NCBI GenBank assembly: GCA_009760885.1
Contig: CM019715.1
Location: 22,719,642 to 22,783,641 of the forward strand
DNA length: 64,000 bases
Direction: 5' to 3'
Origin: Achatina immaculata
Lineage: Eukaryota > Mollusca > Gastropoda > Stylommatophora > Achatinidae
Part shown: positions 55,440-64,000 of the stretch, in pieces
Numbering within the stretch: position 1 is the stretch's first letter
How the letters are laid out: the number at the start of each line of letters is the position of its first letter
Made by a program: the position numbers and the translations under genes
Notes under the pieces: generated by a model
The model's database searches: none
What the model was told of the DNA's origin: nothing
The model's input: only the letters and a program-made list of their open reading frames with translations

Positions 55440-56310
55440 GAACTAAAAATATAATGAGGAATGTTAGAGAAGATGTAGGCAAAGAATACTACGATGCCAT
55501 AACAATTGGAGGTTATGAAGTACCAGAGATTAGATATGCTGATAACACAGTATTACTGTCCGCAACACAGAAAGGAATGGAAAAACTAATTATATCAGTC
55601 CGTAAGAACAGTGAAGAGCAAAACCTCTATCTTAATGTGAAGAAAATTAAATTGATGAGAACTGACAAAACAAACAAGGCAGATGAAATATGTATCAGTG
55701 AGGAAAAATTGGAAAAAGCAGAGAGTTTTGAATATCTTGGATCATTACTAACTAATAATGGAGATACAATGAGGGAAATTAAAAGGAGGACATCTATCTC
55801 TCTTCAGAAAGTAAAACAACTTAAGAAGATGTGGAGAGGGACAGACAGATCTACAAAAGTATTTTAAGGGCACGCATCTTTCCCACCACAACATATGCTT
55901 GTGAGACCTGGACACTTAACAAAACAGCTGAGAAATACATTAATGCCTTTGAATGTAAATGCTACAGAAGAGTTCTTCAAATATCATAGACACAAAAAAG
56001 AACAAATATATCCATACTACAAGAACTTAATATTTCAGAAGGCTGGCTAATAAAGAGGATTAAAGAGAGAAAACGTAAATATTTTGAACACATTAAACGT
56101 CATGATAATCTAGAGAAAACCACCTTGGAATGGTACATAATGGAAAAATGAGAGGAAGACCTAGGTGAAGATGCTTGCAAAACATCGTTGATAATTTGTA
56201 AATGGATGCATCAGCAGCAAGGCATCTTGCTTACAACCGAGAGGACTACAGGAGAGCTGTTAGGGAGACAAAGTTCTGCAAGGGACAAGCAAATGACTGA
56301 CTGATACCCC
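55440..56310 (+). mobile_element. RTE-like LINE family C, longest copy
   Basis: The ORF 55454-55867 reads GKEYYDAITIGGYEVPEIRYADNTVLL (RT motif C, with Asn replacing the second Asp), then EEQNLYLNVKKIKLM and ESFEYLGSLLTNNGDTMREIKRR. After a stop it continues in broken frames with the C-terminal region (KYFEHIKRHDNLEKT) to the 3' end near 56305. The YADN change alone would abolish polymerase activity. 5'-truncated. Confidence 0.88.
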
Positions 56311-56363
56311 TCAAACAGAACTTCACCTTTGTATATTGCTCAATCATGTATTTCTCCTCCTCC

Positions 56364-56394
<31 letters not shown>
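56311..56394. repeat. (TTA)n microsatellite
   Basis: About 10 tta units at 56365-56394. Confidence 0.9.
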
Positions 56395-56396
<2 letters not shown>

Positions 56397-57235
56397 AGAA
56401 CAATAAATAAAGAACAGTCACCAATGACAGAAGGAAAATATTAGGATAAACAGACGATACAGTGGGATAAACTTTACAAGATGCCATTAAAGTCTTCAAC
56501 CATCTGAAAAAAATAATAATAACAATCACTAAAAGAGGAACTAAAGACAAACCAGGAGAAAACTGAATACACGAGAATAGCAGGGATCAAAAGATAAACA
56601 TAAAGATCATATCCAAAGAGAAAGTATCAATATTAAAAGAGCAAATTCCTATACATTTATAGGAACAATATTCAGTAGCTCCAGCATTATAAGAGATGAC
56701 AATAGAATACAAGCTGAAAACTAGGCATATTTTGCATTGAAACAGTTGTTATAATAAAAAAAATCTATCAACAAAACCAATTTAAACATATAACTAGTAT
56801 AAGACACAATTATACCACTTGTTCTATATGGGCCAGAAACATGGAGTACAACTAAACAAAATGAACACTAAATTTGAGAATAGAGTCCTGAGAATAATTT
56901 ATGGACCGGTAAGAGACCCTATAACACAACAATGGAAGATAAGAAGTCACAAAGAAATCTACACATTGTTTAACTCTCTGTTTATAACAGCCATTATGAA
57001 AAACAGCAGATTGAGGTGGCTGGTGTATTTGGAGAGAATGGAGGGGGACAGACAAACAAAGACGGGTTATAGAGAAGTGATGAAAGGGGATAGACCAAGA
57101 GGTAGACCTAGACAACGATGTCGAGACAACCTAGAAGAAGATATAGGCACTCTTGGAATCGATAGTTGGCAAGAAAAGATCAAGAACAGGGAGGAATGGA
57201 GATGTGTCTTGTCTGTAGCAGTAAGCTTCAATGGG
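56395..57235 (+). mobile_element. RTE-like LINE fragment (family I)
   Basis: Upstream decayed part: EELKTNQEKTEYT and FIGTIFSSSSII. The open frame 56819-57355 then gives NKMNTKFENRVLRIIYGPVRD, NSRLRWLVYLERMEGDRQTK and RPRGRPRQRCRDNLEEDI then SWQEKIKNREEWR, the RTE-like C-terminal signature. The ORF's last ~40 codons run into the next repeat (family P). Confidence 0.83.
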
Positions 57236-57237
57236 TC

Positions 57238-57765
57238 TTCTTCTTCTTCTTCAATCGCTCTGGAACTGCGAGATGGTGTTCTTTGCAGCCTACGCTGTGG
57301 AGATGTTGAGGCACAGCATCATGACAGACTGGGAACGGGTCACACCAGCCATTAAGCCTACGCTGTGGAGATGTTGAGGCACAGCATCGTGACACACTGG
57401 GAACGGGTCACGCCAGCCATTAAGCCTACGCTGTGGAGGTGTTGAGGCACAGCATCGTGACACACTGGGAACGGGTCACGCCAGCCATTAAGCCTACGCT
57501 GTGGAGATGTTAAGGCACAGCAGCATGACACACTGAGAACGGGTCACGCCAGCCATTCTTTCAGCTCATGTGTGTAGCTAAAAAGCGGGAGGTACATAAA
57601 ACTTCTTTAGCAGACTTCGCTTCGCCGATCCTTGGCCAGTTAGCCAGGCTGGGTCAGTTACTGAGGGCGTCAACCTAGCGGTCTGACAGGGTGTCACTGC
57701 GGTTCCCCAGCCCCTTGAGGCCAGCATGTCAGATCATTGATTGCCATAACGGAAAGTGTCTCCGT
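57238..57765 (-). mobile_element. Family P element with internal 68-bp amplification
   Basis: (TTC)n start, then a 68-bp segment (cctacgctgtggagatgttg, aggcacagcatcgtgacaca, ctgggaacgggtcacgccag) in four copies starting at 57289, 57357, 57425 and 57493. The rest of the element (ttctttagcagacttc, gtctgacagggtgtc) runs to about 57765. Confidence 0.8.
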
Positions 57766-58365
57766 CCCCACATCTAAGAAGACATTAGTTTAAAAATTTG
57801 ATTAAAAAAAATAATAGAAAGACTTTCCATTCTTCTGTCAATATTTTCTTAAATCTCCAGTGTGGAACTGACTTTCCTTATAAAATGGAGTATTAACAAA
57901 TTTTAAAAAAAAAAGGAGACTTGATTAATCTGCTCCCGTTTTAAGGTGGCCAAGATTTGTACTATGTGTTGATTTTTACCAAATAGTTCGTGCATACTTG
58001 TAGAGAAATGTGTTAAATTTATCCAGAGAAAACTCCTTTGTTCTGACTTTGGCAATGTTGCTATAAAAAAAAATGGTTTGAGTATGTGAAATTAAATATG
58101 GCTTCCACAAATTATATATTGCTCCTTAGCAACGGTAATTACTTGGAAGAGCGGATCTGGATCTCGAGTCATCTTGTCTTTTGCTGTCGTTTTTTAAAAA
58201 TTTATAACCGTTTATATTTCCTGTGAAATTCAGACTGTTTGTCTATCGGCCGATAATATGTATATACAGCATAATTCTTGTGCCATTATTGGATAATATT
58301 AGTATTACTGCCATCACTTTGAAACTCGACTATTTGTTCGTCGCGCACTCTGTGTAGGCTTAGTA
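57766..58365. other. AT-rich spacer
   Basis: No gene seen. Confidence 0.45.
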
Positions 58366-58367
58366 TC

Positions 58368-58515
58368 AGCTCATCATCATCATCTCGTGCCGTCTCCTCT
58401 CGGAAGGTTGACTGCAATGATTCTCCATTTTTCTGTTTCTTGTCTTCGTAGTGCACTGTTCCCGTCAATCTTTTGAATTTGTCCATCTGCTGCATATTTA
58501 AATTATGTTCAGTCG
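58368..58515 (-). mobile_element. LINE family N fragment
   Basis: tcatcatcatcatctcgtgc, then ggaaggttgactgc and cttgtcttcgtagtgcactg, shares its start with 42010-42100. Confidence 0.55.
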
Positions 58516-59299
58516 AATAGGCAACCCCATCTCCAATCGCCAAATGTGGCGAATTTGTCATGGAAGTGTGGTGAATTAGTGATCCCTAGATAGCAAGCCC
58601 AACAATTTTCCTCCTTTGGAGTAAGATTCTGAGATTTTCTGTTTGAAAAGATAAGAGTAACACTGAAGAATTTTCTGATATTGGGAATCTTTCATGGAAT
58701 AATAATGTGAACCTTCACAACAGTGTTGTGAACCCTTCACGACAGTGTTGTCAACGCTTCATGACGGTGGTTACGTTTCTTGTGCAACTCTCATTAGCTT
58801 CAGGCAAAATGAGAAAGTTATATGCCAGTTAGGACACTATATTCAGAAATTTAAGCCAAAAACTTTTATTACTGTTTCAGAGTGTGTGAAACCTGTGTCA
58901 TAAATTTGAATCAACGCTTTTCTTATTTCATTAACTTCAAAATGACCGTTTCAAGTAGTAAATGATCCGTTCCACTATAGTTAGTTATGAAACGATCATG
59001 ATCAGTGTATATGGGATACCTCCATGGTGTTCCAATTTTCTTTTCAGTATCTCAATCAGCATATAATGGCTGATGCAGTCTGTCTTGTGTTGTACTTTTC
59101 ACTCTATAACTCGAGCAAAGATACTGTCACGTTTCTGTTTTTGCAGAAACACCAGTTTAAACAAAAATGATTGTACCTCATAATCTCTCATCATTACCAC
59201 CACCATCATCATCATCATCATCATCATCTCTGTCATCATTATCCAAACCTCTTGAAAAACATATTTAAAAGTTAACACTTCTAGACATGCAAGCAAAGA
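58516..59299. other. Spacer with (CAT)n
   Basis: (CAT)n at 59202-59228. A short repeat (cacgacagtgttgtgaaccc) lies near 58718-58760. The reversed text at about 59030-59110 (tcagcatataatggctgatg, agtctgtcttgtgttg) may be another LINE scrap. No gene. Confidence 0.45.
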
Positions 59300-59545
59300 A
59301 ACTGTCAGTCAGGTTTTAGATCAAATCACTCCTGCCACACAGCATTAACTAAAATAACAGAAAGCTGGCTGTCTAATATAAATGATGATAAATTGTGTGG
59401 TGCTATCTTTGCTGATTTCAAGAAAGCCTTCGATATGACTGATCGTGAAATTCTTGCAAAAAAGCTGGAAGGTTATAGATTACACCCTGACCTACCAAAA
59501 TTTATTACATATTTTCTCTTAGGTAGAAAACAAGTAGTTTGCTTT

Positions 59546-59889
59546 CATCATCATCATCATCATCAGGTGCCATGCCGACTGGCGTTGGTTATTATATTTC
59601 TCCAGAGTACCTGATCCTTCATGCATACCATCAGCTCAGTTGGTGATCTCCTCTCGAACCATCCTGTCAGACTGTCCAGTATCATTTCTCTTGATTTTCC
59701 TCTTGATCTTCTTCCCTCTATTTTTCCTGTTGTTATAATACTTTCAATTTCCTCTCTTCTCATTGCATGTCCTATGAAAGTACATTATCTCTATCTTATT
59801 TTTTTTACAAGATTTTTTTTGTCTCTCCAGCTCTTCTTCATACATTCTTCATTAGTCATTTTTGCTGTCCAGAGGATTTGCAACATTCT
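59546..59889 (-). mobile_element. Family E LINE nested in family A, 8-bp duplication
   Basis: tttgcttt at 59538-59545 and 59890-59897 flank it. The uninterrupted family A copy reads gtagtttgctttagaaac at this point. The insert begins with a reversed (GAT)n tail and encodes, in reverse, MRREEIESIITTGKIEGRRSRGKSREMILDSLTGW and then SRHGT-stop. Confidence 0.93.
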
Positions 59890-60274
59890 TTTGCTTTAGA
59901 AACAAAATATCTGACTCTTCTGTGGATAATACTGGTATTTCTCAAGGCTCCATCCTTGGTCCTTTTCTCTTTGCTATCTATATTAATGATTTACCACTAA
60001 ATTTAAAGCACTCTTCATTCGAACTTTTTGCAGATGACTGTACTGTTTACAATAATGACTATGACATCAAAACGTACAGACATCGCTCCAAAATAATATA
60101 AATAGTTTGATTAAATGGAGTAGTTAAAAATGGTATGTTGACAAATACCAACAAAACAAAATCCATGCTCATCACTACAAGACCGAAATTGCAGAGTGTG
60201 ACAAAAACTTCACTACAGCTTTGTGCTGGAACTAAGGCAAATAGAAAATGTTCATGAACATAAAACTCTAGGAC

Positions 60275-60808
60275 TCAACGTTGTTCATTGTTGCATTTCA
60301 GTTTCTTTATCCATTCAGATCTGCACTGGTTATGGATTATGGTTTCGCCTCTTGGTAGTTTACTGGATGATTTGTTTGATCTTGATTGCTGCCAGCTTTG
60401 GACAGGCTGTCAGCTATTTCATTGCCAACTATTCCACAGTGGGATGGTACCCACTGTAGGACCACAGATGATGACAGTGTAAGATGCAATACACCAACTA
60501 TAAAGACATCAGCAAACCATCCTCTTTTGCCTAAGGACAGGCCACTGCAGACTACTGAGCCACCTGCATTGACTCAAAATGTCTCACACAGACGAGTATC
60601 CATGTGACAGTGGAACATATCCTTCAAGAGTGCCCAAACCATGCATACCTGAGGCGTGAGACATGGCCAGAGGATACAAGCTTGGGGCAAAAGCTTTGAG
60701 GCTCCTATCAGGATCTGGAGAGGACTGCGGGCTTTGCCATGTTGACAAGGATTAGGATCTGAAGTGACCAACAACCTCGAACGAAGAAGAAGAAGAAGAA
60801 GATTGTTT
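60275..60808. mobile_element. RNase H-type LINE 3' end with twin-priming inversion, nested in family A
   Basis: 60300-60460 in reverse reads WVPSHCGIVGNEIADSLSKAG (RNase H H-G-N-AD region). 60600-60800 in forward reads VTVEHILQECPNHAYLRRETW then LTRIRI and a (GAA)n tail, the C-terminal Cys/His-like end of the same class of LINE. The host A element resumes at tttaacttggaattctcac (60809). The 5' half inverted relative to the 3' half fits twin priming. Confidence 0.8.
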
Positions 60809-61535
60809 AACATTTAACTTGGAATTCTCACATACATAACCTAACAAACTTGATTGCACAGAAAGTTTACCAACTAGCCAAAATTAAATAACTTATCGAC
60901 AAAGACACAAGAAAGATATACTACATATCACATATACAAACACTGTTCCACAATCTGGGATGGATGCTCCCTCTCAACCACAAAAAGGCTCCACTCACTT
61001 CACAAACGAGCACTGAATCTGATTTGTGACAAACACCCAGTACAGACTGCAGATAAGCACAAAAAAAAAAAAACTCAAAATTCTACCCCTCAAATATAGA
61101 GTCATTTTTAACAAAGTTAAGTTTGTTTACAGAATTCTGTCCCACAATGCTCCGTCTTACTTGTGGTCACTGTTTACGTTTAACACTAAACATACCCAGC
61201 GTTTAAAAAACTGTCTTCTTCCTAAACCAAGGCTTGATCTGTACAAGAAAAGCCTTGCATACTCTGCAGTACAGCTCTAGAACACCCTCCCCTACCATTT
61301 AAAATCCATTGGTAATGCTTCATCATTTAACTCAAACCTTTTTCATTATTTACAATCTTGTAACTATATGCCTCCATAGAATAACCAGCACTCTCTAAAC
61401 CCATGACTCGCCAGCCATCAAGTACTAAAATGATGTAGTTCAAAAAGAAACTTGTTAGATATTGTTAGAAATTATTTTAATGATTGTAAAAAAAATATAT
61501 GTTAGAATATCTGTACTGAAAATGCATGTGTGTGT

Positions 61536-61594
<59 letters not shown>

Positions 61595-61834
61595 GTGTGA
61601 GAGCTCTTTTATTAGATTAATTATTTCTTCTCTTTTACTTTAAATGTAATAGTTTAATCTTACATTCTTTTGATATGTTTTTTCCTAATGTAATTCGTAT
61701 ACTTGAATTAAATCGAGTGTGTTGCAAGAACGAAAGATGGAGTGATGAAGGGCAAAATGTAAGACGGGCCTGAGTGCCCAATTCTTTACACTTTAAAAAT
61801 AAAGATCATTCATTCATTCATTTTCTCTCTCTCT

Positions 61835-62860
61835 CTCTCTCTCAAACATGTGCCCTAGGATATGTGGGGTTTCCGTAAAGGTTTTCCACAAACGCCTGTC
61901 CTTTGACTTTTTTTCCGTTCTTGCCCAGGTGAGGCCTCTATTGCTCAACGTCCTCTCTGTTCTCCTCCATGACTCCTTTGGTCTATCCTCACTTCTGTTC
62001 CCCTGTGGTGTCCATTTTAGTGCTATTTTTGGTAGTGAGTCGTCAGTCATCCGAAGCACATGTCCCAACCATCGTCAGCATCTTTCCTCAATAATTGCTG
62101 TCAGTGGCATCATCTGCATTTCTGGCAACAAGATGTTATTTCTTATGGTGTTTGGCCAAAAAAATTTTCTAGTTCTTCATAAACATTTAGTCTGGAAGGA
62201 ATTAACTTGTTTTCTATGGTTTTGGTGATTTTCCAGCATTCACTTCCATAGAGTAGTACACTTAGAACATTACTCTTAAATACCCCGATTTTCATCTTCA
62301 TGCATAGTTTTTTAGATTTCCGTATAGTCTGCATCATTGCAAAAGCCTGGTTTGCTCTAGTAAGTCTGCTGTTGATGTCCTCTGTGCTGTCTCCATTTTC
62401 TACTACTCTACTACCAAGATATACAAATTTGCTGACCTCCTCCACTAACTTGCTATCTACTCTGAGTACATTTCTGTTGTTCACACTTTGTCTTTCCTAC
62501 GCTGATCTTTAGTCCTATGTTGTTTGCATTCTGAGTTAGCTTGTTTATTTTATCTTGCATATCTTTGTGACTGTTTGATAGTAGACAAATGTCATCCGCA
62601 ATGTCAAGGTCCTCAAGCACTGTGTCAAGGGTCCATTGTAATCCTCTGTGTTTGTCTGATGTTGCCTCCTTCATTAACCAGTCTACTGCCAAGATAAATA
62701 ATGTTGGTGATAGTACACATCCTTGCTTCACTCCTGTTTGTACCCTAAAGCTGCTGGAGATATGTTCTCCACAGATCACTTTCCACTGAAAACCCTCGTA
62801 TAGGGCTTTGACTACATTCACTATCTTGTGGGGGAAGCCATCCATTTTAAGCAGGCACAC
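61835..62860 (-). mobile_element. RTE-like LINE family B, longest copy
   Basis: The reverse strand gives, 5' to 3': KMDGFPHKIVNVVKALYEGF; VQTGVKQGCVLSPTLFILAVDWLM (RT motif B, GVKQGCVLSP); LEDLDIADDICLLSNSHKDM (motif C as IADD); NANNIGLKISVGKTK; FVYLGSRVVENGDSTEDINSR; then LLYGSECWKITKTIE and MGHVLRMTDDSLPK, and a (GA)n tail at the 3' end (61821-61843 as TC). Frameshifts near 62143-62180 and 62453 break it. Confidence 0.9.
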
Positions 62861-62871
62861 TAGAACTGATA

Positions 62872-64000
62872 AAACAATGTAGAGAAATGAAGACGCAATT
62901 GAAAGTGACAAACAACAACAAAGAGGAATATAAACCTTTAACAAAAGAAGTACGAAGAAACATAAGAAAAGGCAAAAAACAATACATACAAGATTGTTGT
63001 GAAAGAATAGAAGAACATCATAAGTGTGGAAGAGATAGTGAAATGTTTAAAGAAATAAAGACAGTGACGAGAAATGTCACACCTAAGCTAAATGTAATTT
63101 GTGATGAGATGGGGAATACCTTGACAGAAACAGAGGAAATTCTAGAAAAATGGAAGGAATATTGCAGAGGAATGTATGAAACAACTGACTGTGAAAGAAG
63201 AAATCAAAAGTGTGAATTATTATTGGAGGAGAAAGAACCCGAACCGACAACAGAAGTTTTATGGGCAATAAAGAATCTGAAAAATTACCAGGATGTGATG
63301 AGATAACAGCTGAACTTATTAAAGCAGGAGGAAAAGAATGTGCAACAATCTATCATGCACTATGTAAAAAGATATAGCATTCAGGTATTTGGCCAAAAGA
63401 ATGGAAAAGAACTGTATTCATACCACTGCCAAAAAAGGGTAACCTGAAATTATGCACAAACTACAAAACTGTTGCCCTGATTAGTCATGCCAGTAAAATT
63501 CTGTTAAAAATCATAATGGTTAGACTTCGTAAGAAAATAGAAGAAGTCAATATGGTCCAAACTGGTTTCAGGCAAGGAAGAGGATCAAGAGATCATATAT
63601 TCAATATAGGATTAATAATAGAGAAATGCAGAGAATTTAATTAATGTGAATCTATAAATTCAAATACCTTGGAGCAGTAATAACTTCAGATGGGAGATGC
63701 AGAACAGAAATTAGGAACAGAATAGGTCAAGCAAAGATTGCATTTCAGAGAATGAGAAACATATTAGCTAACACATCTTTATCAATGAATGTTAGAAAAC
63801 GAATCCTAAAATGCTATATTGAACCTATCTTGTTATATGGAAGTGAATCATGGACAATAGGCAAGTCTGCACAAAAATCATTGGAAGCAGCAGAAATGTG
63901 GTTTATTAGAAGAATGTTGCGAATCCCCTGGACAGCAAAAATAACTAATGAAGAATGTATGAGAAGAGCTGGAGAGACAAAAAACCTTGTCAAAAAGATA
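62872..64000 (+). mobile_element. RTE-like LINE family E, longest copy, with internal deletion, cut by window edge
   Basis: The ORF 62887-63306 gives KPLTKEVRRNIRKGKKQYIQ and EMGNTLTETEEILEKWKEYC. It continues across a frameshift with CDEITAELIKAGGKECATIYHALCKK, WPKEWKRTVFIPLPKKGN (RT block 1), NYKTVALISHASKILLKI and VQTGFRQGRGSRDHIFN. At about 63640 the RT palm with motifs A to C is missing: the sequence jumps to FKYLGAVITSDGRCRTEIR..GQAKIAFQRM, then CYIEPILLYGSESW and MWFIRRMLRIPWTAKITNEECMRRAGE. Inactive. Confidence 0.9.

Larger units (their letters stand above)
59300..61825 (+). mobile_element. LINE family A, second copy, with two nested insertions
   Basis: Matches the RT of 30376-32154 from SGFRSNHSCHTALTKITESW onward: DDKLCGAIFADFKKAFDMTD at 59393, ISQGSILGPFLFAIYINDLP at 59940, LFADDCTVYNNDYD at 60027, thumb pieces at 60880-61280, then a 3' UTR ending ATAAAGATC and CATT repeats at about 61800-61825. 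It is 5'-truncated, carries frameshifts and is cut by insertions at 59546-59889 and 60275-60808. A GT/GA microsatellite lies in the 3' UTR (61525-61597). Confidence 0.92.

Noticed and set aside
1..64000. A defence island, operon or biosynthetic cluster
   Set aside because: No adjacent co-oriented genes exist; apart from the tachykinin exons all recognisable coding belongs to mobile elements.

Overview
This is non-coding-rich eukaryotic nuclear DNA, most likely from a gastropod mollusc. It has no prokaryotic gene layout. Long spacers are packed with microsatellites, minisatellites, tRNA-derived SINEs and decayed non-LTR retrotransposons. The one host gene I can support encodes a protostome-type tachykinin precursor. 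The gastropod assignment is an inference from the neuropeptide type and the style of the repeats; I could not test it.

HOST GENE. On the + strand, three exons (coding 45055-45150, 46790-47048, 52867-52922) join with matching phases into a 136-residue secreted precursor. It has a signal peptide, an acidic spacer, two GKR sites, one KR site and a terminal Gly-stop. The predicted peptides FKPSGFLGSR-amide and QPHLGFHGSR-amide both carry the FxGxR-amide signature of invertebrate tachykinin-related peptides. The last exon is too short to be found by an ORF scan. A hAT-like MITE ends about 90 bases before exon 1. The introns hold LINE fragments, a 51-bp minisatellite and an inverted pair of SINEs.

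MOBILE ELEMENTS. I use working letters for the LINE families. A is a Jockey/CR1-like element at 29955-32738 (-), nearly intact in its RT, with a second broken copy at 59300-61825 (+). B, C, D, E, F, G, H, I, J, K, M and N are mostly 5'-truncated C-terminal pieces of RTE-like endonuclease/reverse-transcriptase elements. Several families end in their own simple-sequence tail: A in ATTC, B in GA, E and G in GAT, F in TAAGAT. Two RNase H-bearing LINE ends are also present. Nested insertions with target-site duplications give an order of events: B into C, F into B, E into A, C into K. Two insertions (45255-45715 and 60275-60808) have the inverted 5' part typical of twin priming. DNA transposons are an 877-bp hAT-like element with an 8-bp duplication (15466-16342), an internally deleted mariner-like element (16795-17510) and the MITE at 44715-44948. 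Three tRNA-derived SINE families and a non-autonomous GAA-tailed repeat (P) recur.

LAYOUT. 0-9 kb: minisatellites, then P, SINE2, F and B pieces. 9-14 kb: C, G, E, J and K LINE ends. 14-18 kb: a GC-rich repeat block, then hAT and mariner remnants. 18-26.8 kb: mostly minisatellites (40, 36, 90, 35, 74 and 88 bp units) plus the nested B-in-C pair. 27-36 kb: microsatellites, a LINE whose catalytic YADD codons have expanded into a 25-bp minisatellite, the long A element, nested F-in-B and an RNase H fragment. 36-44.7 kb: SINEs, a 13-bp minisatellite and decayed LINEs. 44.7-53.4 kb: the tachykinin locus. 53.4-64 kb: a 43-bp minisatellite split by a LINE, then C, I, P, A, B and E pieces.

I saw no novel multi-gene system. 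The two most notable items are the unannotated tachykinin gene and the minisatellite born from a reverse-transcriptase active-site sequence.
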